Below are positions 8,015 to 16,936 of a stretch of 64,000 bases of DNA, in pieces (within the stretch, counting starts at the first letter, position 1; each line of letters starts with the position of its first letter). The translations under genes were made by a program, and so were the position numbers. A model generated the notes under the pieces. It ran no database searches and was not told the origin of the DNA. It worked only from the letters and a program-made list of their open reading frames with translations. The stretch spans positions 3,690,361-3,754,360 of the forward strand of contig NZ_AP018042.1 in the NCBI RefSeq assembly GCF_002356295.1, given 5' to 3'. The DNA is from Labilibaculum antarcticum. Its GTDB lineage: Bacteria > Bacteroidota > Bacteroidia > Bacteroidales > Marinifilaceae.

Positions 8015-9610
8015 TTATTTGGAGGCTTCCATATATTTTTGATCCAATTTGTCAGAATCTTTATATTTTATTCTGATGTCAGATAACTTTATCTTTAATT
8101 CATCAACAATTTCGGCATAAGCAGGATCATTGTAAACATTATTTATTTCGTTGGGATCATTTTTGCGGTCATACAATTCCCATTCATCCACATCGTAATA
8201 AAAATGGATTAGTTTATATTCTTTTGATACGATTGCATAGTGTCTTTTTACCATGTGAATAGAAGGATATGCGTAATAATGATAGTATACTTCTTCTCTA
8301 AATCCTTCGTTTTGTCCTTTAAATAGCGGCACTAAACTTTCTCCCTGCATATCTTCTGGTGCACTTAATCCGGCTGCATCTAAAATAGTTTGGGCAAAGT
8401 CAAGATTTTGAACCATTTCATCGTTGGTAATTCCTGGTTTGATAACGTTTGGCCATTTTATCAATAAAGGGGTTTTAAAAGATTCATTGTAGGCAAAACG
8501 CTTGTCGAACCAACCATGTTCACCCAGAAAAAATCCCTGATCTGAAGTATAAACAACAATCGTATTGTCCGAAAGTTTTTGATTTCCCAAACAATCTAAA
8601 ACACGACCAACACCTTCGTCAACGGCAGCAATACATCCTAAATAATCCTGCATATAACGCTGATATCTCCAATGCATCAAATCCTCTCTGCTCATGTTTG
8701 GATATTCTTTTTTGAATTTTTCATTGATTGGTTTGTAATTTTTATCCCAAGACTCACGTTCCTCTGGAGTCATTCGGTTGTATTCCTTTTCAAAGGCAGA
8801 AATGTCCCATTTCATATATTCTTTCAAACCTAATTCCTTCATCACCTCCGGATAGATCTTGGAATCACCGGACCAGTTCATGTGATCAGCCAAATTCATT
8901 TCGGCAGTCTTAGCAGCAGTACCACGAGTTTCAAAATTATCGAAAAGGGTTGCTGGTTCTTTAAATGTTTTTGATGTGTATTCGGCTTGATGTCTGGGGG
9001 CAGTGAACCATTCTCTGTGAGGTGCTTTATTAAAAAGCATCAACAGAAATGGTTTATTCGGATCGCGTTCTTCCTTCAGCCAATCAATAGTCATGTCTGT
9101 AATAATATCCGTTGTATAGCCTTTAATATTGATTTTCCCTTCATTTTTTGTAAAGAAATCAGGCGCATAATAACTTCCCTGATCATCGAGAATTCGGAAC
9201 TGATCAAATCCCTTAGGATTGTTACCAAAGTGAAGTTTTCCAAACATTGCGGTTTGATAACCAGCTTTCTGCATTAACTGAGGGAAGGTAACCTGAGTTG
9301 TGTCGAATGGAAATCGATTATCTACTTTTCCATTAATATGACAATGCTTTCCCGTTAAAAGAACCGCTCGGGAAGGTGCACAAAGTGAATTGGTAACGCA
9401 GGCATTGGTAAATCGCATTCCCTGTTGCGCAATGCGATCGATATTCGGCGTATTGGTTAACGTGTTGTTGTAAGCGCTAATGGCTTGGTAAGCATGATCA
9501 TCGGACATGATGAAAAGGATATTGGGCCTTTGTATTTCTTTTTTAGCTGTTTGATTGCAAGATGCCAAAAGAGGCAGTGTAAACAGGCAAATTAAAGTTT
9601 GTAAATTCAT
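8015..9610 (-). CDS. Sulfatase, formylglycine-dependent family S1 (lipoprotein)
   Basis: The 531-aa protein begins with a lipoprotein signal (LLASC, lipidated Cys18). The sulfatase domain opens with NILFIMSDDHA (metal-binding Asp37-Asp38), and the maturation motif C77-A-P-S-R81 shows a Cys-type enzyme whose cysteine becomes formylglycine. Further family blocks are TAMFGKLHFG, VYTSDQGFFLGEHGWFDKR and the C-terminal WELYDRKNDPNE. It would hydrolyse sulfate esters from a polysaccharide in the periplasm or at the outer membrane. The pattern recalls subfamily S1_11-like enzymes, but I cannot assign a subfamily. Last gene of the locus, 10 bases after the GH2 stop. Its maturase is not in this window. 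Confidence 0.92.
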   Translation of the reverse strand: MNLQTLICLFTLPLLASCNQTAKKEIQRPNILFIMSDDHAYQAISAYNNTLTNTPNIDRIAQQGMRFTNACVTNSLCAPSRAVLLTGKHCHINGKVDNRFPFDTTQVTFPQLMQKAGYQTAMFGKLHFGNNPKGFDQFRILDDQGSYYAPDFFTKNEGKINIKGYTTDIITDMTIDWLKEERDPNKPFLLMLFNKAPHREWFTAPRHQAEYTSKTFKEPATLFDNFETRGTAAKTAEMNLADHMNWSGDSKIYPEVMKELGLKEYMKWDISAFEKEYNRMTPEERESWDKNYKPINEKFKKEYPNMSREDLMHWRYQRYMQDYLGCIAAVDEGVGRVLDCLGNQKLSDNTIVVYTSDQGFFLGEHGWFDKRFAYNESFKTPLLIKWPNVIKPGITNDEMVQNLDFAQTILDAAGLSAPEDMQGESLVPLFKGQNEGFREEVYYHYYAYPSIHMVKRHYAIVSKEYKLIHFYYDVDEWELYDRKNDPNEINNVYNDPAYAEIVDELKIKLSDIRIKYKDSDKLDQKYMEASK

Positions 9611-9620
9611 TGGGCTAGTA

Positions 9621-12226
9621 TTAAATTATTTTACGGATTTTTATTCCGCTAAGTATTGTTTTTCCTTTTACTGGGATAAAGTTAAGCTTGATATCACCCT
9701 GATTTTCAACTTCTAGTTTCTTACTAACTGCTGTTCGATCACCATACTCATTAAATATATTGCAATTTTTTAAGAAGGTAATATCATTGACAGTAACATC
9801 AAAAATACGATCTGGAGATTGAATTTCCGTTTCTGTGTTTGCATTTAGTTCATAGATGAGAGTTTTCCGTTTTTTTGCAGTTATCGGTTCTGTAAATAGC
9901 AAGGTGATTTCATATTTGCCAGGATCAACATCAAATTGATAGGCAACGATTCCTTCACGATGACTTTGATATACAGGATCTTCATCGGTTCTGTATATGT
10001 TTAAGGCTGTTCCAACTGCAGGCAAACCTTTTTGTATGATAGCCGTTCCACCTACATAACCCCAGCTACCTTCCTGGTATTCCTTTTCAGGAAGGTAATT
10101 TTCACCCGTAATTCGTGATGTGAAATGTCTGTTTGAGCCGAGGGATACATTGAAATTGATGTACTTGTTTTTTAAAGAAAGAGGAACAACTTGAAATTCA
10201 ATAAAAATGATGTCGGACGTGCCTCCACTTCTAGCTTCAAGCTTATTTGAACCAGTAACAAATGGAATCGTGAAAATGGCAGAATTGTGATCGTTTGTTT
10301 TCTTAGTCTCGATCAATTTATCGTTTACATACAAACTGATGCTATCGAGATTTGAAAATATTTCAAGCTCCTGACTGCAGGTATTTGAATTAAGTTCATC
10401 TTCAATGCCGCTTCTGTTTTTCCAGTTTCTGGAAGCGATACGCACTATAGGTTTGCTGTTTAGCATCGATTCGTAATAGTAGTATGCATTTTTTGGCGTA
10501 CGATTGTAGCTAACCAATCCCTTGCTGTTCATTTTTGGATCGGTATCCTGTCTGGAATCTGAAGCAAAATCTGCAAAATTCCACACAGCGCCTCCAATTA
10601 CATCGTTACGTTTTAGAATGCTCTCCATAAAGTACTTGTGAACCTTAACCTGGTATTCACAACTAAAATCCCAACGAGTAGGCGAGAAGGAATGAAGCCT
10701 TTGATCGGCACCGGCGCCATATTCTGTAATCATCAATCCTTTGCTAGGGAATTTTTCGTGCATTTCACTGATGAAATCATTCAATCTTCCATCAAAGATT
10801 TCCGGACCATACCATGCATGATATAAATTCCAGGCAATAATATCAGGAGTATTTCCAGTTCCTGCGTCTAAATGTCTTTCCGGTAATTGACTGTTGACAA
10901 TCATCGTTAATCGATATGGATCTTCTTCCTTCAATGTAGAATTGATGACAGCTGCCAATTCTCCCATTTTTTGCAGGTAAGGATCCTTCGAATTGTATTT
11001 TCCAGGAAATCGTAACAAGCACTCATTCATCATCGCCCAAATAACCACACTCGGATGATTGTAATTTTGTCGAACCATTTCTCTTTGTCGCAGTATGGCA
11101 TTTTCTCTGTAAATTTCTGATTCTACATTGTTCTTGTTGTTCATCGGGACTTCAATGCAAGAGAGAATTCCTAAACGATCACATTCCTCCAAAATTACAT
11201 GATCTTGAGGGTAATGAGCTATGCGTAAAAAGTTGCATCCCATTTGTTTGATCAACTTCATGTCCTTAATATGCATGGCATCAGGCAGTGCGTTGGCAAA
11301 ACCTTCATAGTCTTGATGTCGGTTGACTCCAATTAATTTAAGGTGTTTTCCATTTAGGAAAAATCCATTTTTTGGATCCATCGTAAACCATCTTAAGCCA
11401 AGTGTTTCAGTTCTCTGATCAAGGAGTTCGTTTTTGGCGTTGTATAAATTGATTTCAACATGATACAAATAAGGCGAATCTGGACTCCATAGTTCAGGAT
11501 TTTTAAATTCAGGGAATACAATATCGATGGTCTTTGAGTCTTGTTCTTTGAGAATGTATTTCTTAATTCAGTAACAATTCGATTCTCTCTGTTTTTTATT
11601 TTGGCTTCGAAGTAAACTTTATTGTCGTTTTTTCCTCTGTTGACAAGCTTGGTTTGCAAATTTACTTTTGCCGAAGTTTCGTCCAGCTCCTGTGCTTTTA
11701 AGAAGACTCCTGATGAAGACAAATTATCCATATCGATATGGATCTTGTTGCCAATGAGTAAGCTTACATCTCGATAAATTCCTCCAAAGATGGTAAAGTC
11801 TCCGCCAAGGGGAGTATAGTTTTCATTCAACTCGTTGTTTACTTTTACTTTTATTTCGTTGATGCCTTCCTTGGTGAATTTTGAGATATTAAAACGAAAT
11901 GCGGTGTAACCACCTTTGTGCGAACCAACAAATTCATTATTGATGTATAAATCTGCGAAAGCATTCACTCCATCGAATTGCAGGTAGAGTTCTTTAGGCA
12001 GCAATTCTTTGTCTATTGTGATGTTCTTTTTGTACCATCCTGTTCCTCTGTAGTAGGGTAAGTCTGAATAGCTGTCTTCACTGTTCCAAGTATGAGGGAG
12101 GTCAATTGTTTTCCATTCACTATTCTCAAGAGAAAACTGCCAATTGTTATTAATGCTTTGCTTTTGAGTAGAAAAACAAACTTTGGAAATGCACAAGATC
12201 AATATCAGTACTAACTGTTTTTTCAT
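9621..12226 (-). pseudogene. Glycoside hydrolase family 2 enzyme (beta-galactosidase/glucuronidase-like), split by a 1-nt frameshift
   Basis: Two overlapping frames together make one GH2 enzyme of about 868 aa. The N-terminal part (12226 down to a stop at 11393) has a signal peptide and the GH2 sugar-binding domain (IDLPHTWNSED, FDGVNAFADLYIN). The C-terminal part (to 9621) carries the TIM barrel with acid/base Glu in WAMMNE and nucleophile Glu in MITEYGAG, then extra C-terminal beta domains. The frames join near 11562-11564: one extra A in a short A run would continue TEL directly into KKYILKEQDSKTIDIVFP and ELWSPDSPYLYHV, a normal GH2 sequence. This is either a sequencing error or a recent inactivating mutation, since both halves are otherwise intact. 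Start chosen at MKKQLV; the upstream ATG at 12259 lies inside an intercistronic hairpin. Confidence 0.85.
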
Positions 12227-12249
12227 TTGATAGATTTTAAAATAGTAAA

Positions 12250-12281
12250 ATGGTGGCACAATTTTAAAATTGCACCACCAT
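12250..12281 (-). other. Intercistronic hairpin between GH3 and GH2
   Basis: ATGGTGG pairs with CCACCAT at the base and CAATTTT with AAAATTG at the tip, with one two-base internal mismatch. On the coding strand it is followed by T-rich sequence (TTTTACTATTTT). It lies between the GH3 stop and the GH2 start. It could be a leaky terminator or an RNA processing/stability element. Confidence 0.55.
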
Positions 12282-12310
12282 AACTGATTTCACTAACTAT
12301 TACTGATACA

Positions 12311-14596
12311 CTAATGCTTAAATTTAAATGAACGTTCGTTCGATTCGTCGGATGAATTATCACTTACCCAAAGTTTAAAATCACCATCCTCGGCAAGGAA
12401 ATCCATGTTAATATCGAAGAATTTTAAATCATCTTCAGAAATTGTAAATTGTATTTCTTTACTTTTTCCTGGCTCTAATCCTACTTTTTCAAATCCTTTT
12501 AATTCTTTCACAGGACGGGTTACGCTTCCGTATAAATCCTGAACATACAATTGCACGACTTCTTCCCCGTAAACGTCTCCAGTATTGCTTATTGTTGCAT
12601 TTACTGTTAATTGCTCTCCTGACTTAAGAGTATTCGTATTTAATTTCACATCCTTTATCGAAAATGTGGTATAACTTAAACCATATCCAAAAGGATAAAG
12701 GGGTGAGTTTTCAACATCGATATAGGTGGATTTATAATCTGCATCAGGATCATTCTTAGGGATTGGACGACCTGTGTTTTTAGCATTGTAATAAATTGGA
12801 ACCTGACCAATGTTGCGTGGAAAAGATAAGGTTAGCTTTCCGGATGGATTGTAATCACCTGAGATTACGTCGGCAAGAGCATTTCCTGCTGTTGTTCCCA
12901 AATACCAGGCTTCCATTATCGCATCCATATTCTTATTTTCCCATGATAAATCCAAAGGACGTCCGTTCATAAGTACTAAACCTGTTGGTTTATTTAGTTT
13001 TTTAAGCTCTTTTAGAAAATCCTGCTGAACGCTAGGTAGTTGAATATTTGTTCTACTTGCCGCTTCGCCTGACCAATTAAAATCTTCTCCCATGGCAACA
13101 AGAACGATATCAGCTTTACGCGCAACATTTAGTGCCGATTTAAATCCTGATTTATCGTTTCCATCTAAACCACAGGCTTGAGCATAGGTAAATTTAACTT
13201 TAGAATCTTTGTATTTTTCTTGTAAACCGTTGAACAAAGAAACACTTTGGTTTCTATCTCCTCGGCCTGCCCATTCACCATTTAAGCTGGTCTGGTTTTT
13301 AATCATGGGTCCAATTAAAGCGATGGTTTTTCTTGAATATTTATCAATCGGGAATATGTTTTCGTTTTTCAATAAAACAACTGATCTTTTCGCAATATTT
13401 CTTGCTGATGCCAGAAATGCTGGTTTCATTCGAGTTGATTCCTGTCTGGCTTCATCCATATATCGATACGGATCTTCGAAAAGACCAAGTAAGAATTTCA
13501 TTTCCAAAATTCGACGCACCGCGATATCTATGCTTTCCACACTTACTTTTCCAGCTTCAACCTGAGATTTTAAGTTCTCTAAGTATACACCACCTGTCAT
13601 ATCCATGTCAATCCCGGCGTTTACGGCCAGTTCTGCAGCTTGAGCTTCATCTTTTGCAATACCATGTTCTACCAACTCGTTAATTGCAGTATAGTCAGTA
13701 ACTACGAAACCTCTAAAGTCCCATCGGTCTCTAAGAATATCTTTGTATAAATATTTGCTGGCAGAACATGGAACACCACCAATTTCGTTAAAAGCTGTCA
13801 TGAAGGTTGCAACTCCAGCATCTTTGGCAGCCTCGAAAGGAGGAAGATAGATTTCATTTAGAGTGCGTTCCGAAATTTCAGCTGTATTATAGTCACGACC
13901 AGCTTCTGCCGCTCCGTATGCCGCAAAATGCTTCGCACAGGCCAAAACCGTGTTGGTCGATTTTAAATCTCTCCAACCTTCACCCTGAAAACCTTTAACT
14001 CTTGCTATGGCAACCAGTTTTCCAAGGTAAACATCTTCTCCGGCACCTTCCATTACGCGTCCCCAGCGTGCATCTCTGGCAATGTCAACCATTGGAGCAA
14101 AGGTCCAGGAAACACCTTCGGCAGCGGCTTCTGTTGCAGCTATTCGGGCACTTTCTTTCATTAAATTAAGATCCCAGGAACATGATTCTGCAAGCGACAT
14201 CGGAAATATGGTTCTAAAGCCGTGGATTACATCGTATCCAAAAAGCACAGGAATTTTTAGTCTTGATTCCGACAAAGCAGCTTCCTGAAGTGTTCTTACT
14301 TTTTCGACAGTTGCTTCGTTAAACATACTTCCAACCAAACCTTTTTTAAGATATGGCATTACTTCCTTTTGCATTGCTGGTCCTGTTATATCTCCTCTTC
14401 CTGAAAACTGAGTCATTTGTCCAATTTTCTCCTCTAATGTCATTAATGAGAGAACAGAATCAACTTTTCGTTCGATTTTAACATCGCCACTGTAACTTTT
14501 GTATTTTGATTTGGATGTATTGCATGAAAACATTGCAATGGATACCAATATGATGAATAATGTAAGCTTAGTTTTCATTTTCGTAATCATTTTCAT
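12311..14596 (-). CDS. bglX: Glycoside hydrolase family 3 beta-glucosidase (BglX-like lipoprotein)
   Basis: The 761-aa protein has a lipoprotein signal (AMFSC, Cys25), a GH3 N-terminal barrel, a C-terminal alpha/beta domain and a fibronectin-III-like end (about 655-755). The nucleophile is D301 in GFVVTDY, preceded by the substrate block KHFAAYG and GRDYN. The probable acid/base Glu is in MGEDFNWSGEA. Length and order match BglX. GH3 enzymes of this type remove glucose from the non-reducing ends of beta-glucans and beta-oligosaccharides. Next to a GH144-type enzyme, sophoro-oligosaccharides are a reasonable guess, as in the Bacteroides thetaiotaomicron locus containing BT_3567. Start could also be at MKTKLTLF, six codons in. 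Confidence 0.92.
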   Translation of the reverse strand: MKMITKMKTKLTLFIILVSIAMFSCNTSKSKYKSYSGDVKIERKVDSVLSLMTLEEKIGQMTQFSGRGDITGPAMQKEVMPYLKKGLVGSMFNEATVEKVRTLQEAALSESRLKIPVLFGYDVIHGFRTIFPMSLAESCSWDLNLMKESARIAATEAAAEGVSWTFAPMVDIARDARWGRVMEGAGEDVYLGKLVAIARVKGFQGEGWRDLKSTNTVLACAKHFAAYGAAEAGRDYNTAEISERTLNEIYLPPFEAAKDAGVATFMTAFNEIGGVPCSASKYLYKDILRDRWDFRGFVVTDYTAINELVEHGIAKDEAQAAELAVNAGIDMDMTGGVYLENLKSQVEAGKVSVESIDIAVRRILEMKFLLGLFEDPYRYMDEARQESTRMKPAFLASARNIAKRSVVLLKNENIFPIDKYSRKTIALIGPMIKNQTSLNGEWAGRGDRNQSVSLFNGLQEKYKDSKVKFTYAQACGLDGNDKSGFKSALNVARKADIVLVAMGEDFNWSGEAASRTNIQLPSVQQDFLKELKKLNKPTGLVLMNGRPLDLSWENKNMDAIMEAWYLGTTAGNALADVISGDYNPSGKLTLSFPRNIGQVPIYYNAKNTGRPIPKNDPDADYKSTYIDVENSPLYPFGYGLSYTTFSIKDVKLNTNTLKSGEQLTVNATISNTGDVYGEEVVQLYVQDLYGSVTRPVKELKGFEKVGLEPGKSKEIQFTISEDDLKFFDINMDFLAEDGDFKLWVSDNSSDESNERSFKFKH

Positions 14597-14653
14597 AGTA
14601 ATCTGTAATTAACTGTAATCGCTTTTTTTGTTTGGATGCTTTCTTGTGATCAA

Positions 14654-15433
14654 TTACTTTCTCTTGCTAAAGAGCCATTTTAATAAATTAGGTTCTGAAA
14701 ATGCCTGATCCCAACTATTGTGATTGGCCTTTGGATAAAGTGTGTATTTTGATTCTGTCTTGTGTTTTTTTTGCTCATCGTAGACCAATTGAGAATACTT
14801 ACAAGGCACAACATCATCTTTGGCCCCATGAAAAAACCAAATTGGAACATGAGAATATTTTGTGACTAATTCCGGGTTGTGTCCACCGCAAATAACAGCT
14901 GCAGCGGTATACTTATCCGGCCAACGGTATAAAAACTCGAGCGTTCCTATTCCTCCCATTGATAAGCCCATGATGTAAATTCTCTTCTGGTCAATATTCT
15001 CTTCTGCTACTATTTTATTTACTAACTGATCGACCATATAGGCTGGTTTTGCTGGCCCTGATTCTGTAGGGAATTTAAAAATCCAGTCTCCTTCTGCTGA
15101 TTTTTCTTTTAATCGATGTGTCCACTTACTATCAGGGGGACACTGAGGAAAAATAACAATAGCAGGATACTTCCTTCGGTTTTTTTTATCTAAAAAAAGC
15201 TTTGCTCCATGAGTCAACTGCTTTTGGTTGTCAATCCCTCTTTCACCGGAACCATGAAGAAACAATACCAATGGATATGTCTTTCCTTTTTTCATGTTTT
15301 CCGGATAAAGGATGCGATATTTTAAGCTATCCTGCCCAAGAATAAAATTGTCCTTCTGATACGAGTTCAAGTCTTGGGCGTAAGTGTGACCTAGACTCAA
15401 AAAAAGGATCAATCCGAGATATATAGTTTTCAT
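14654..15433 (-). CDS. Alpha/beta-hydrolase esterase, CE1/prolyl-oligopeptidase-like
   Basis: The 259-aa secreted protein (signal peptide to about residue 19, cleavage after TYA) has an alpha/beta-hydrolase fold. An oxyanion-hole block HGSGERG, nucleophile S158 in GLSMG, acid D206 or D207 in HGAKDD and H238 in KANHNSW form a complete catalytic triad. Such esterases in polysaccharide loci remove acyl groups (acetyl, feruloyl, or possibly succinyl) from the glycan. The acyl group here is unknown. It lies between GH144 (58 nt upstream in transcription) and GH3 (57 nt downstream). Confidence 0.82.
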   Translation of the reverse strand: MKTIYLGLILFLSLGHTYAQDLNSYQKDNFILGQDSLKYRILYPENMKKGKTYPLVLFLHGSGERGIDNQKQLTHGAKLFLDKKNRRKYPAIVIFPQCPPDSKWTHRLKEKSAEGDWIFKFPTESGPAKPAYMVDQLVNKIVAEENIDQKRIYIMGLSMGGIGTLEFLYRWPDKYTAAAVICGGHNPELVTKYSHVPIWFFHGAKDDVVPCKYSQLVYDEQKKHKTESKYTLYPKANHNSWDQAFSEPNLLKWLFSKRK

Positions 15434-15491
15434 TTTTTTATTTTGCCTTACGGATTCTTATTATTTTAAAAGTGTTTTTTTGATTGCTGAT

Positions 15492-16925
15492 TTACTGTTC
15501 AATGATGAAATCCAGCTTATTTAAACCTTCTTTAACTTCCGGACAATTCATGAACAAATCCCAAAGTAAACCAGTTCTGTAATTCTCAATCATGCAAACA
15601 ATAGGACCCTGATCGATGGCTAAATAACTTCTCGGATACCAATTGTGTTCAACACTAAAAGCATCGTATGGACCATATTTACCAAAGGTTTTATCACCTA
15701 ATTCAAAGTAAATATTCTTAGCAACCTTCATGCATTCTTCTGGTGCATAAGGAAAAGAGGATAGAGCAGCAGTGGGAGAGATGATTCCAAAATCCTGGTC
15801 AGGAGAATGTGCGGTATATCCCAAATAGAGATCACTTGCTATCAAATCATTTCGATCTCTTCCTCCACCATCTTCCCAAGCACGATACCCTTTTATGGAG
15901 TAGCTGGCTGTTAATCCCCATAGATTTTCGCCATATCCTTCAAATTTTTTTGGGTTTTGAATGCAATAAGCACGGTTGATCATGGTGTGAGCTACATTGA
16001 TATCCCAATAGTTGGCATATTTATCTGAACTGATGCTCGGATTAAAACCTAAGTAGGAATAGTGTGCCCAAAACAAAGGACCACCAGCAGAATGATTTCC
16101 ATTGTGTTTTAGATCTAATGTGTATCCGTATTTTGAACTAGGCTGAACAATGTTTCCATCTCGGGCCCAACCTTTGTGATATGAATCGGCTTTTATTGAA
16201 TGGCTGGGAGAGGAGGCACCTGTGATATAGGTTATCAAGCACTCGTTGTAGCCTTCCAAAGGAAAATTCATTTGCCAGGCATAATCTGGTGACCAATGCC
16301 AATAAAGTACATTGCTATCGCCTTTCTCGTACCAATTAAATTCTATGTCATGCCAAAGGTTTTTAACTCTTTCGCTCAATTGTTTTTCTCTTTCTGATCC
16401 GGTTTTAAAGTATTCCTGAACACAGATTAATCCTTGTGCAAGAAAAGAGGTTTCAACCAAATCGCCGCCGTTATCTTTTTGTCCAAAGGGAACAACTTTC
16501 CCTGTTTTCCCATCCATCCAATGTGGCCAGGCACCGTGAAAGCGATCTGCTTCTTCCAAAAAGCCGGCAATCTTTTCAAATCGTTGTATGCCTTCATCTC
16601 TGGATATGAATCCTCTGTCGATTCCAACAAGTATGGCCATAAGCCCAAAACCCGAACCTCCTGTTGTTACAACATGCTGATCGTTTTGCGGATATATACC
16701 CGATAATTGAATTCGCTCTGGAGCAAGACCCGAATTGGGTTCTGCACCATCCCAGAAATATTGAAAAGTATAATATTGAATAGTATCTAATAGCATCCCA
16801 TCGGATAGCCCTTGATATATTCTTGGACCATCGTTAGTGGTGTCATTTTCAGGAATATTTACCTCTTTATCTTTACCACATGATGAAAGAAGCATGAAAA
16901 GAGATAGTAAAATTGTATAGTTCAT
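15492..16925 (-). CDS. GH144-type glucanase ('glucoamylase family', PF10091) lipoprotein
   Basis: The 477-aa protein has a lipoprotein signal (MLLSSC, Cys16). The rest is an alpha/alpha-barrel of the PF10091 type: TFQYFWDGAEPNSGLAPER, GSGFGLMAILVGIDRG, FHGAWPHWMDG, NGGDLVETSFLAQGL, and YNECLITYITGASSPSH. This architecture, length and N-terminal order match characterised endo-beta-1,2-glucanases of CAZy family GH144 (for example the Chitinophaga pinensis enzyme). It would cut beta-1,2-glucan into sophoro-oligosaccharides at the cell surface or in the periplasm. GH43 starts 11 bases upstream, so the two are translationally close. Not every PF10091 member has been tested, so another beta-glucan is possible. 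Confidence 0.8.
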   Translation of the reverse strand: MNYTILLSLFMLLSSCGKDKEVNIPENDTTNDGPRIYQGLSDGMLLDTIQYYTFQYFWDGAEPNSGLAPERIQLSGIYPQNDQHVVTTGGSGFGLMAILVGIDRGFISRDEGIQRFEKIAGFLEEADRFHGAWPHWMDGKTGKVVPFGQKDNGGDLVETSFLAQGLICVQEYFKTGSEREKQLSERVKNLWHDIEFNWYEKGDSNVLYWHWSPDYAWQMNFPLEGYNECLITYITGASSPSHSIKADSYHKGWARDGNIVQPSSKYGYTLDLKHNGNHSAGGPLFWAHYSYLGFNPSISSDKYANYWDINVAHTMINRAYCIQNPKKFEGYGENLWGLTASYSIKGYRAWEDGGGRDRNDLIASDLYLGYTAHSPDQDFGIISPTAALSSFPYAPEECMKVAKNIYFELGDKTFGKYGPYDAFSVEHNWYPRSYLAIDQGPIVCMIENYRTGLLWDLFMNCPEVKEGLNKLDFIIEQ

Positions 16926-16936
16926 TGTTCGTGTTC

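Noticed and set aside
11393-12259. Treating the GH2 N-terminal half as a separate small protein starting at 12259
   Set aside because: The extra N-terminal residues precede a good signal peptide and overlap a hairpin; its last ~65 residues are out-of-frame GH2 sequence, so it is half of a frameshifted gene.
13209-13683. Long open frames antisense to the GH3 gene
   Set aside because: They lie wholly inside a strongly supported gene with all family motifs, have no protein features, and no start context of their own.
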